Origin: Flavobacterium phragmitis
Lineage (GTDB): Bacteria; Bacteroidota; Bacteroidia; Flavobacteriales; Flavobacteriaceae
Length of the DNA stretch: 64,000 bases
NCBI RefSeq assembly: GCF_900112575.1
Contig: NZ_FOMH01000004.1
Coordinates: 360,520 to 424,519, forward strand
Direction of reading: 5' to 3'
Part shown: positions 17,958-25,985 of the stretch, in pieces
How the letters are laid out: the number at the start of each line of letters is the position of its first letter
Numbering within the stretch: position 1 is the first letter of the stretch
Notes under the pieces: generated by a model
Database searches by the model: none
The model's input: only the letters and a program-made list of their open reading frames with translations
What the model was told of the DNA's origin: nothing
Program-made: the position numbers and the translations under genes

Positions 17958-19371
17958 GAGAGTTAGGTATAGTTACAATAAATTTGCTTCCAACATTGCT
18001 TTCTGAAAAAACAAAAATGTCTCCTTTGATGTTTTCAACGGCTTCTTTTACAATATACAAGCCTAATCCAGAGCCTTTGTTTTTGTTAGTTCCAAAATAC
18101 ATGTCAAAAATATTTTCTTTGTGTTCGTCATGAATTCCAATTCCATTGTCGGCGATTTCAATTTTATTTAAACCTTCACTGAAATAAGTTTTAATGGTAA
18201 TAAACATTTCCTGTTTACTACAGTCGGCATATTTTATAGCATTTGAAATCAGGTTATTGATAATGATTTTCAAGCGGAGTCCGTCGCTCTCAATTTGATC
18301 TACTTCAAGTTCCTGAGTGAATTTTATTTTGCTTGCATTTTCAATATGCATCATTTGTAAGATAGCTTCGTTGAACAACTCTTTTAAGCTGACTGGTTCC
18401 ATGATTATTTCTTTTCTTTTATTCTTAGAATAATCGATGATATCGCTTATAAATTGATCTTGACGCGCCAGACTTTGATGCATCATCTGAAGATAATTTC
18501 GAACCTGATTCACATCGTCTTCTAATGCTGTAATTTCAATCAAGCCTTTTAAAGAAGTGATTGGAGATCTTAAATCGTGCGATGCACTGTAAACAAAACG
18601 ATCTAGTTCTTTGTTTACAATTATTAAGTTTTCGTTTTTAGCTTCTGTTTCTTTTTTAGAAACAAGAAGTCTTTTAACCATAATAGAATAATACAAACAT
18701 ACGCTGCAGATTATGACCAAAATGAAGAAGATATTGGTAAAGATTAATAAGTCTTTAATTTTGCGGGTTCCTTCTCCTAATGTATTCGAGAAATTTCGTT
18801 CATTAACAGTCAGACGATCGCTAATTACGCTAATTTCTTTCATGAATTTTTTTTGATCCGTGCCAGTTAGAATTTCGCGTTTTATTTTGGCGTCAATTTG
18901 CTGGCCAATCACAAAAAGTTCAAAAATCAATTTGTCGCCTTTTCCCCATTCGTCAATGGCTTTAGATAAAAAAGAAACATTTTTAAAGTTGTCAAAAAGC
19001 CAGATTACATCATTCAGGTCATCTTCATGATTTCGTCCAATTAAAAAACCATTTCTTGCCACTTGATTATCTCCTGCTTTGAGAAGTGTAATACGTGCAA
19101 TTCCATCTCCCTGCGGCACTTTTATTTCCTCAAGGAACGATTTCCACTGATTTGGATTTTGAGTATACAAATAACTGATAAGATGTCTTGAGGCATCTTT
19201 TTGTGCCTTGGAATAGTGAGATTCTCCATTGACATAAGCTCTATTGGCAGATAAAATTTTAATGGTAAAAAAATTGGTGCAGATGAGTAGCGCGCAGGAA
19301 ATAAAAACGATTAGAATAAGAATGAAAACATTCGGAAAACGAAAGTTTTTTAAAGCTTGTAACTTAGACAT
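17947..19371 (-). CDS. Membrane sensor histidine kinase
   Basis: The 474 residues have two transmembrane segments (about 15-38 and 210-232) flanking a periplasmic, mostly helical sensor of about 170 residues that resembles CHASE3-like domains. The HisKA dimerisation segment carries SASHDLRSP with His near 264. The HATPase has N box NNLISNAIKYA, G1 DNGIGI and G2 GSGLGLYIV. The signal is unknown. It overlaps the downstream response regulator gene, forming a two-gene operon. Confidence 0.9.
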   Translation of the reverse strand: MSKLQALKNFRFPNVFILILIVFISCALLICTNFFTIKILSANRAYVNGESHYSKAQKDASRHLISYLYTQNPNQWKSFLEEIKVPQGDGIARITLLKAGDNQVARNGFLIGRNHEDDLNDVIWLFDNFKNVSFLSKAIDEWGKGDKLIFELFVIGQQIDAKIKREILTGTDQKKFMKEISVISDRLTVNERNFSNTLGEGTRKIKDLLIFTNIFFILVIICSVCLYYSIMVKRLLVSKKETEAKNENLIIVNKELDRFVYSASHDLRSPITSLKGLIEITALEDDVNQVRNYLQMMHQSLARQDQFISDIIDYSKNKRKEIIMEPVSLKELFNEAILQMMHIENASKIKFTQELEVDQIESDGLRLKIIINNLISNAIKYADCSKQEMFITIKTYFSEGLNKIEIADNGIGIHDEHKENIFDMYFGTNKNKGSGLGLYIVKEAVENIKGDIFVFSESNVGSKFIVTIPNSHAV

Positions 19372-19746
19372 AATCTTATAATTAGTAGGTTAATAATAAA
19401 GTGTCTTTTCGTGTTTTGTATAATTTGAAAACAGTCTTATTTGGGAAAGACCGTTTGGAATTAAAATTAAACACTTGTTAAAATTATCGGCGCTTAAAAA
19501 ATAGATTTGGAATGATTCTCTCAAATATAGTGAAATTTATCTTATAAGTTTTACAAAAAAATGAGTTCAAATTAAAAATTTTTCAAGCTGACTCTTTTTT
19601 GTTTAAGATGTTGTTTGGTAGTTATTTATGTCGTTTATATCTTTTGTATGAGTAAAATTAGATTTTAACTTCCTCAATTTAAAAGTGAAAAAGAGATAAA
19701 GGATGAAAAAAAAGAAGTTGAGGTTTTATGTTTCTCAATCAGCAGA
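19372..19746. other. Intergenic region upstream of the histidine kinase
   Basis: No ORF is supported. On the minus strand TATATTTG (19522-19529) matches the -7 consensus and a TTTG lies 24 bases upstream (19554-19557). That spacing is slightly longer than usual, so this is a possible promoter for the kinase/regulator pair with a leader of about 140 bases. The remainder is AT-rich with no clear structure. Confidence 0.35.
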
Positions 19747-20505
19747 TTAAAATTTACCATAAATGATTAGCCTTCTGAAGGCATAAATGGCAGGAACATT
19801 TGGAAAATAAGTATTTATCCTTTTTTTAAATTCAGTAGTTAATTCTTCAAATTCTTTTTCTTTTAGACGCTCTTGATAAACGGTTAAAGCGGAGCCGGAA
19901 ATAAAATCGAAAAAGTCATTTTGAGCGGTAGAAATAATAGGATATACTTTTTCGTATATAACTAAATCTTCTCCGCCGTTTTCAAAAAGGATTTTAGCAT
20001 ATTCGTCTAAAGTCAGAACTGGTGAAGGCCTTGTCCAATTATTTAAATAAGAAGCGAAAGGTTCTTCCTGTACCAAGTTTAAAAGTATTTTATTGAGAAT
20101 ATTTTCATTCTGCTGAGGCATTTGAACTGCCAGTTGTCCACCTGGATTTAGACGGGAAATAATTTTTGGAAAAAGTTCATAATGATTATCTATCCACTGT
20201 AATGCTGCGTTTGAAAAAATAACATCCCATTTGACAGTATCGTTTAGTTGATTTAAAATTGGTTTTTCTTCAAACTGAAGATTTGTTTGAATAGGAGCTT
20301 TGGTCAGCATTTCAGCTGAGTTATCGATGCCAAGAACTGTCGGATTAGTTAATTTTTCGGATAGTTTTTGGGTTAATTCACCAGTTCCACAGCCTAAGTC
20401 AATCACTTTTAGGTTGGGTTTGTCCATAATATGACCAGCCAGATCTTCAAAAGGTTTCGAACGTTCTTGTTTAAATTCGTTGTATTTTTTTGGATCCCAA
20501 GTCAT
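19747..20505 (-). CDS. tam: Class I methyltransferase, trans-aconitate 2-methyltransferase-like
   Basis: Tam methylates trans-aconitate, a spontaneous isomer of cis-aconitate that inhibits aconitase. The 252 residues match the E. coli enzyme in length and layout as I recall it. The N-terminus is WDPKKYNEF, SAM motif I is DLGCGTGELT near residues 37-46, and IFSNAALQWIDNHYELFP and GGQLAVQMPQ are strongly Tam-like. It lies 3.6 kb from two aconitase genes, which supports the substrate guess. Another small-molecule methyltransferase remains possible. No operon partner. Confidence 0.72.
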   Translation of the reverse strand: MTWDPKKYNEFKQERSKPFEDLAGHIMDKPNLKVIDLGCGTGELTQKLSEKLTNPTVLGIDNSAEMLTKAPIQTNLQFEEKPILNQLNDTVKWDVIFSNAALQWIDNHYELFPKIISRLNPGGQLAVQMPQQNENILNKILLNLVQEEPFASYLNNWTRPSPVLTLDEYAKILFENGGEDLVIYEKVYPIISTAQNDFFDFISGSALTVYQERLKEKEFEELTTEFKKRINTYFPNVPAIYAFRRLIIYGKF

Positions 20506-20606
20506 AATTGTTGTTTTTATTTAAAAGTAGCAAAAAACTTTAAAGTTTAAAAGTTAATGAAGTGGCTTATTTCTTTTGATATATAAGTTTCAGTAATAAT
20601 TTGATT

Positions 20607-21011
20607 TTAATCAAGTTCATGCCAAAAATGACCGCATCCATTTTTACACTCGGTATTTCTTCTTTCTGTATCAGTAATTTTAAAAATCCAAAGCAGTGAA
20701 ATTATTGTTTTTCTATTTTCATTTTCTGGAAGAGAAGCTAATTTGTTAAAAGCAATTTTTGTTGAAAAATGCTTAAGAATCACAATGGGAGTATAAGTTG
20801 GTTTTAATGGAATTGTATTTAATGCCATTTGATATACTTCCGAATTGTAATCGCTTTTGTTTGGAATGGAATTGAAAATATAAAAATGAAGTGTTCTGAA
20901 AAGTTGTTCGAAAGAATAATTATTATCCAATAACAGCTGAACTCCAAAATCGAAATCAATTTTGTCTTGTGCAATTTTATTGATTAGTTCTTCTTGTTGA
21001 TTTAATGTCAT
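20607..21011 (-). CDS. DUF5958-like protein
   Basis: A 134-residue soluble protein, mostly helical in pattern. The C-terminus has a distinctive RRNTECKNGCGHFWHELD run with three conserved-looking Cys/His positions, as I remember for DUF5958 proteins. No signal peptide or membrane segment. It sits between the methyltransferase and the AAA operon, all on the same strand but with gaps of 100-190 bases, so it is probably transcribed alone. Function unknown. Confidence 0.6.
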   Translation of the reverse strand: MTLNQQEELINKIAQDKIDFDFGVQLLLDNNYSFEQLFRTLHFYIFNSIPNKSDYNSEVYQMALNTIPLKPTYTPIVILKHFSTKIAFNKLASLPENENRKTIISLLWIFKITDTERRNTECKNGCGHFWHELD

Positions 21012-21136
21012 AAAATACTTTTTAAGATAATATAAGAATTAATTATTCTAAAGTTATAAAATTGACAAAACTTCTTTATATTAAATGAGCATAAAGTAAT
21101 TTAGGTTTGAGATTGTTTATTGAATTCTAGAAATGT

Positions 21137-21172
21137 AAAAAAAACTGTAGTTTATATAACTTACAGTTTTTT
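21137..21172 (-). terminator. Terminator of the five-gene AAA operon
   Basis: On the minus strand AAAACTGTAAG pairs imperfectly with CTACAGTTTT and is followed by a run of T. It sits 30 bases past the stop of the AAA ATPase gene. Confidence 0.65.
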
Positions 21173-21202
21173 AATTATAGAAAAATAGATTTAGTTTATT
21201 TT

Positions 21203-22756
21203 CTAAATTATAATTGAACGTTTTCCATGTGTTTTATCATTAATTGAGGTTTCCCATGAAACTCCCGATGCTGGTACAGCTCTTTCTCTGCCCCATATTC
21301 TAATCGCTTCTATTTTTTCAGGTGCTGTTTTACTAAGAGGTACAATATTTCTGAAACATTTTTCAAAAAGAGTATCATTTACAATATCATCCCCATGAAT
21401 TACTGCTTGAATAGCAACATCCCTTACAGCTCCTTCTATATCTGAGCCTGCAAAACCATCTGAAATCTCAACGAGTTGATTTAATTTGCTGTCGGAAGGT
21501 TGATTTAACAAGTTTCTTTTTATGTAAAGATTTATAATATCTTTTCTTTCAGCTTCTCCAGGAAGATCAACAAAGAATAATTCATCAAATCTGCCTCTTC
21601 GTAAAAGTTCAGGAGGTAGCTTACTAACGTCATTTGCTGTAGAGACAACAAAAACTTTTGCCATGCTTTCTTGTAACCAAAATAAAAATTGTCCCACCAT
21701 CCTTGTTGATGTTCCTCCGTCATTAGCGCCTGTTGCGCCCGATAACCCATTTTCAATTTCATCAATCCACAATACACATGGAGCAGCATTGTCTGCTGAT
21801 GCCAAAGCTTCTTTTAATCTGTTTTCTGATTGTCCTAGATATTGCCCTTGTATGGTCGCTAAATCAAGACGATATAAAGGTAAATTCCAATTCGCAGCTA
21901 TAAATTTTGCAGACAAAGATTTTCCGCAACCGGGAACTCCAACTAATAGTACACCTCTTGGCGGTCTCATTTTTCTAATTTTCAAATCTGCAGTCAAGAG
22001 TTGTTTCTGATTGTCAAGCCAATGTTGCAAACCAGATAAACCTGCAACCGAAAGGGTAGAAGAATCTAATTTTACTTTTTCTAATCCTGAAATATCACTA
22101 AATAGTTTATCTTTTGCATTGCTTAATTCTTTAATGTCCTCTTTGGTTAAAGATCCTTTAGCCATTTGTGTTGCTAATACATTTTCTGCTTCGATTTTTG
22201 TCATATTTGCTAAAATACTAGCCGCCATTTTAAAATCGGTATCTTCCCACTCTAATGGAATTGATCCTTTATAAGGGATAACGCACTCTTTGACAACTTC
22301 GAGCATTTCATCCTCGTTAGGTGCATCTAATGTAATTGTCATTCCTAAACGTTGTAGCTGAGGCCAGATAGTTTTCGTTGTAATTAAACAGATACTTCCT
22401 CCTCTTTCAATAGCTTGAATTACACAATCATATAAATGTCTTGAAATTAAATTATCATCTTCAATATCACTCACTTCGGTAAAAACAAAAGTCAGATTTT
22501 GCCTCTGTGATATATTTTGGACAGCATAATCTAGACCGCCAGCAACAGAACGATCATCATTGACACATTTTTTTGATTTTAGATCAATTGTTCCATGAGA
22601 TAAATTATGAAAATAAATAGGGATATTGATTTCTTCTGCCAATTCTTGTATAACTTCTAAGACTCTTACTCGTTCTATACTTCTAATTGATATAAAAGGT
22701 ATTCTAGCCCTGAACATTCGAAGAAGAGATGTCTTAAATTCTGATTTATTTGCCAT
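21203..22756 (-). CDS. Ycf46-like AAA+ ATPase, last gene of a five-gene operon
   Basis: A 517-residue AAA+ protein. Residues about 1-180 look like a degenerate P-loop domain (RIPFISIRSIERVRVLEV, then FVFTEVSDIED), as in cyanobacterial and plastid Ycf46-type ATPases. The active AAA module follows: Walker A GVPGCGKS near 272-279, Walker B VLWIDEIEN near 327-335, sensor STANDV near 367 and arginine finger segment LLRRGRFDE near 383-391. The lid continues to about 470. No membrane segment or protease domain, so remodelling or unfolding of a partner is likely. The start is 1 base past the stop of the preceding gene. The C-terminus ends in a basic-hydrophobic GKRSIII. Substrate unknown. Confidence 0.88.
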   Translation of the reverse strand: MANKSEFKTSLLRMFRARIPFISIRSIERVRVLEVIQELAEEINIPIYFHNLSHGTIDLKSKKCVNDDRSVAGGLDYAVQNISQRQNLTFVFTEVSDIEDDNLISRHLYDCVIQAIERGGSICLITTKTIWPQLQRLGMTITLDAPNEDEMLEVVKECVIPYKGSIPLEWEDTDFKMAASILANMTKIEAENVLATQMAKGSLTKEDIKELSNAKDKLFSDISGLEKVKLDSSTLSVAGLSGLQHWLDNQKQLLTADLKIRKMRPPRGVLLVGVPGCGKSLSAKFIAANWNLPLYRLDLATIQGQYLGQSENRLKEALASADNAAPCVLWIDEIENGLSGATGANDGGTSTRMVGQFLFWLQESMAKVFVVSTANDVSKLPPELLRRGRFDELFFVDLPGEAERKDIINLYIKRNLLNQPSDSKLNQLVEISDGFAGSDIEGAVRDVAIQAVIHGDDIVNDTLFEKCFRNIVPLSKTAPEKIEAIRIWGRERAVPASGVSWETSINDKTHGKRSIII

Positions 22757-22757
22757 T

Positions 22758-23291
22758 TTAAAATATTATTTTTCTTCCAGTAGGAGTTGTTGTATTATTG
22801 GTACTTGATTGTTTCTCTGAGTTTATCTCATTTTCATTAGATTTTACATTAAGCTGAAAAGAATTTAATAAAATCAATATTTTTTCATTTCTTGCTGTGT
22901 TTTTTGAATTGTTCTTTTTTAATGAAGTCCTTATTTCAGTTATAAAATCTTCCAAATCCTTTTGAAGTGTTTTTTTTAAAGCATCTGGAAAAGATTTGAT
23001 TTTTACAAAATCACTGAGAGCATTAAGGTTTTGTTTTCCGTTTCTTAGAGCAATTTCAAAATCATCTTCCGTTTTTAGATTTTGTAATTCAAAATATCTC
23101 TGAAATTTATCCAGCCAGTTTTGCTTCCTTTTTTTATAAACTTCTTCTGTTTTTGTATAGAAACGATTAGCTGTTCCAGAATCGATAATAAAAGTTCCAA
23201 GATTCATATTATCAAGAACAGAATTATTTCCATCCCCAAATTGATGTAAGAGAGTCACCCATTCAGAGTAAGTTGTAGGGGGCTTTGTCAT
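22758..23291 (-). CDS. Unknown 177-residue protein of the AAA operon
   Basis: Not recognised. A soluble, helix-rich, Lys/Asp/Glu-rich protein beginning MTKPPTTYSEWVTLLHQFG. A probable coiled-coil stretch runs from about 45 to 135, followed by a low-complexity Ser/Asn/Thr linker (about 150-170) and a terminal GRKIIF. The start codon overlaps the stop of the small gene before it (ATGA, 23288-23291), and the AAA gene begins 1 base after its stop, so translation is coupled on both sides. The flexible linker with a short basic-hydrophobic end resembles a docking peptide, possibly for the ATPase; this is inference. Confidence 0.75.
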   Translation of the reverse strand: MTKPPTTYSEWVTLLHQFGDGNNSVLDNMNLGTFIIDSGTANRFYTKTEEVYKKRKQNWLDKFQRYFELQNLKTEDDFEIALRNGKQNLNALSDFVKIKSFPDALKKTLQKDLEDFITEIRTSLKKNNSKNTARNEKILILLNSFQLNVKSNENEINSEKQSSTNNTTTPTGRKIIF

Positions 23292-23479
23292 TGATTTTTA
23301 ATTCTTGGATTTATAAATTGAGCTTGGGGAATAATATCCCAATCTGGAAATTTTGCATTTTGTAATTCTGCCTCCGTTCTTCCTTGAAAAAGATTTGGTA
23401 GTATTTTGATGTCCTTTTTTTCTTCATTAAGAATCTCATCAGAATCTTCTAAATTATTGTTTAAAAGTATTTTGCTCAT
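23288..23479 (-). CDS. Unknown 63-residue protein of the AAA operon
   Basis: A very small acidic protein, not recognised. The first 27 residues are Asp/Glu/Asn-rich and probably disordered. The second half reads LPNLFQGRTEAELQNAKFP and then a Pro/Ile-rich end, looking like a linear binding element more than a fold. It sits 20 bases after the membrane protein gene and overlaps the next gene by 4 bases, so it is embedded in the operon. Its position and coupling support a real gene despite its size. Confidence 0.68.
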   Translation of the reverse strand: MSKILLNNNLEDSDEILNEEKKDIKILPNLFQGRTEAELQNAKFPDWDIIPQAQFINPRIKNQ

Positions 23480-23499
23480 GATTAATTGTTTTTTTGATA

Positions 23500-25200
23500 T
23501 TAAATAATATTTCGGACTGTTTCTTTCGATACGCTTGAAAAATCTTCTGGAGTAATTGATGATATAAGATTTCTAACTTCTTCAGCTTTATTATCTTCAA
23601 AAAGATGTTCTATTCTATAATCTACGGTTTCAGCTATACATCCTCGTAAAACTTCTTTTCCTTTTTGTTTGCGTTCTGTTATATTCTCGATAATTTTATT
23701 TTTGGCCTTTTTGTGGGTGTTAAGTGAATTCCAAATAATAACGATGCCCATTCCTAAACCTAAAGCTCCAACTATGGGATTGATTGTAAATAGCCAAAAA
23801 CCAAGAAAACAAATTAATGTACCAATAATTAGTAAGCCATAAGGAAATGAAAGTTTGCTTAATTCTGTTTCTAGAACTTGATCATAAAAAATTTCTTGTT
23901 CTTTTAATAGTTCATTTTCATCACTTCCATCTTTGGTAGGAACTTTAAAGTTGTCAATAGATAATTCTACGAGTTTGGGAACATTATTTCTGCATTGAGC
24001 AGTAAAAGTATCATATGCTTCTAATATCCAGGTTTGACCTATTGAAACAGCCAGTGCCTGCGTAACTCTTGTTGCACCTGATAATTCTGGATTGAATGAA
24101 GCATTAGTAAGTAGTTGTAAAAAATCAATTTGCTCATTAAAAATATGCCTTTCAGCATCCATAATGGCTTGAGCAGCATTTTTGTCTCCATCCATTTGAA
24201 TAATAAGCTGATTGAATCTAACTTGTTCTTGTAATGGTAATTCTTCATCGTCAAAATTGGTAACTAGTAAAGATAGAATTTCATCTAATTGTACTTTTAT
24301 CCCTTTTGAAAAGTCAGCAGATGAAGAAATAATATTTTTAAAATGTGTATTTATAACATCATGCGTTTTTGCTTCTTTTAAAGATTTTTCTAATAAATTC
24401 CAATTGGTAGTGTATTTTTCAAGCAATGGATATTTTCCTTCAGATAAAGGGCCAATCGCTACAAAAAAATTAACCCATTGTTTTTTTTGTTCATTTATAA
24501 ATGTATCTCCTTGGGTTAGCTGATCCAACCAGTTTTTAACATTTACCATCATTAAATTTCTTGATGCTGGAGGGAATACTCCTGTTGTAACTGCTTCAAG
24601 AATTATAATGAATTCTCTATCAAGATTATGAGGATTTTGGTGCATAAAATAACGTTCAAGCCATTTTAAGCATGCTTCATTTCTTGTTAATCGACGCATT
24701 ACCATCATAAAGAAAAGAGTAGTTTTGTAGTCATCTCTTTTTAGAGCTTCATTTAAGGCTTTTTCTGTTTTACTTTTGTCATTTCTTATCCATGAAGTTA
24801 AAGAAACTAAAGCAGGAGCTAACCAATAACCAGGAGCTTTTATCATAACTTCTTCAGTAGTAAATCTTAAAGTATCATCACTTATTACTCCTGTATCTAC
24901 CCCTTGAAGAATGCCTGTTGCCATTCTTCGTACTTCAGCATAATAACCAAATTTAATTTGTAAATCCTGCTTTAAATTTCCTTGTCTTGTTTCGGCAAGT
25001 TGTAACGCTTTATGCTTTAAATCTGCTTCAACAAAATCAGAAAATGAATCGGCAAGTTTAACCAATTCGCTTTCCATTTGATCTTGTTTAAAATTTAAAG
25101 AACCTAATTCGGAATGAACTCCTGACATGTCTTTGCTAATAGATCTTAAAGCATTATTTATTATTGATAGATCTGCATATGAAATTACTTGTTGTGACAT
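23500..25200 (-). CDS. Membrane-anchored helical protein of the AAA operon
   Basis: A 566-residue protein of unknown family. Residues about 1-85 are predicted coiled coil (repeats of hydrophobic heptads around SVHSEL-like and QMESELVKL segments). A long helical middle follows (about 100-440), reminiscent of a repeat solenoid. Two adjacent transmembrane segments lie at about 455-497, starting GLLIIGTLICFLGFW, with a short loop between them. A charged cytoplasmic tail of 70 residues closes the protein. The hairpin topology puts both large parts on the same, presumably cytoplasmic, side where the AAA ATPase acts. No signal peptide. It is the likely membrane platform of the system. Confidence 0.8.
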   Translation of the reverse strand: MSQQVISYADLSIINNALRSISKDMSGVHSELGSLNFKQDQMESELVKLADSFSDFVEADLKHKALQLAETRQGNLKQDLQIKFGYYAEVRRMATGILQGVDTGVISDDTLRFTTEEVMIKAPGYWLAPALVSLTSWIRNDKSKTEKALNEALKRDDYKTTLFFMMVMRRLTRNEACLKWLERYFMHQNPHNLDREFIIILEAVTTGVFPPASRNLMMVNVKNWLDQLTQGDTFINEQKKQWVNFFVAIGPLSEGKYPLLEKYTTNWNLLEKSLKEAKTHDVINTHFKNIISSSADFSKGIKVQLDEILSLLVTNFDDEELPLQEQVRFNQLIIQMDGDKNAAQAIMDAERHIFNEQIDFLQLLTNASFNPELSGATRVTQALAVSIGQTWILEAYDTFTAQCRNNVPKLVELSIDNFKVPTKDGSDENELLKEQEIFYDQVLETELSKLSFPYGLLIIGTLICFLGFWLFTINPIVGALGLGMGIVIIWNSLNTHKKAKNKIIENITERKQKGKEVLRGCIAETVDYRIEHLFEDNKAEEVRNLISSITPEDFSSVSKETVRNII

Positions 25201-25225
25201 AATTATCTAGTTTGGTTAGTATTTT

Positions 25226-25675
25226 TTATAATTTAGAGGCAGTTCCATCTTCACGTATTAGAATGATTTTATCATCATAGATTTCTACCATCGCGTAAGC
25301 ATTATGTTTGGCTACGGAACGTGCTTTCTCAAATTGAGCCTCCATTGTTTCAGTTTCTTTATAATGTTTTATGATTTGACTTCCGCTTAGGTCTAATGTG
25401 TGTACTTCATAAGGATATCCTAAAAAACATTTCGAAATAATACCTAATGGTAAATTGGCTAATTCAGCTGTGCCAAATTCTTCTTGAATTGATTTTATAA
25501 GCTCATTCATCCCTTTTGTATCGGATAATGTTTTAGCATCGAGGTTAGTGATTAAATCTAAATATTTTTTTGATCTTTTTTTTAAAACATCTCTGTCGCT
25601 AACAAAACCCGAAGTTGGAGTTTTTAGGGATATACTAACATCCAAGTTATCGGATTGGGTAAGTATTTTTCTCAT
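25226..25675 (-). CDS. Unknown 149-residue protein, first gene of the AAA operon
   Basis: Not recognised. A soluble alpha/beta-looking protein. The N-terminal half is rich in Lys, Ser and Asp with a SLKTPTSGFVSDRD segment. The C-terminal half contains GYPYEVHTLDLSG and ends with alternating strands (YAMVEIYDDKIILIREDG), suggesting a small beta domain. It leads the operon, 25 bases before the membrane protein gene, with a TACATTTG -7-like box 33 bases upstream. No homologue could be named. Confidence 0.72.
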   Translation of the reverse strand: MRKILTQSDNLDVSISLKTPTSGFVSDRDVLKKRSKKYLDLITNLDAKTLSDTKGMNELIKSIQEEFGTAELANLPLGIISKCFLGYPYEVHTLDLSGSQIIKHYKETETMEAQFEKARSVAKHNAYAMVEIYDDKIILIREDGTASKL

Positions 25676-25707
25676 ATTCGTTCAATTATTGTTCGTTTTC
25701 TTATTTT

Positions 25708-25715
25708 CAAATGTA
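25708..25715 (-). promoter_or_regulatory. -7-like box of the AAA operon promoter
   Basis: The minus strand reads TACATTTG, a full match to TAnnTTTG, placing the start of transcription about 25 bases before the first start codon. No TTTG at standard -33 spacing was found. Confidence 0.45.
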
Positions 25716-25790
25716 AAGACTCAAAAAAGTTATATTTTATGGAAAACCGTAATTATGTTTTTTAGTTATAAGCTGTTATGAAAACGAGTT

Positions 25791-25885
25791 TGCGTAAGGG
25801 ATAGAAACGGCATCCTTTTATGGCGGGGTTCGCCATAAAAGATAGAGTGGATAGCCCGACCCGCCTTTTTCGGTGGGATACGCCC
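25791..25885 (-). repeat. Structured intergenic repeat, family I, copy 1
   Basis: Read on the minus strand it has GGGCTATCC, then ATCTTTT, a perfect hairpin (TTTTATGGCG / CGCCATAAAA), AAAAGGAT and finally CTATCCCTTACGC. The outer part also pairs (GGTGGG with CCCGCC). The same order of blocks recurs at 41928-42007 and 63457-63565 with different hairpin sequences. Size, pairing and multiple copies point to a REP-like element or a structured non-coding RNA. Whether it is the Rfam flavo-1 motif could not be tested. Confidence 0.65.
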
Positions 25886-25985
25886 AAAAAATTTTTAGTA
25901 ATCTGAAATCTATCCTGAAACTTCGGGACTAAAATCTAAACTGTTGAAAAAAAGTATATCTTTAACCAACCCTAAACCAATAACA

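Noticed and set aside
25944..25985. Upstream TTG start for the APC permease
   Set aside because: Adds 14 residues unlike the family N-terminus; the ATG at 25986 gives a normal start.
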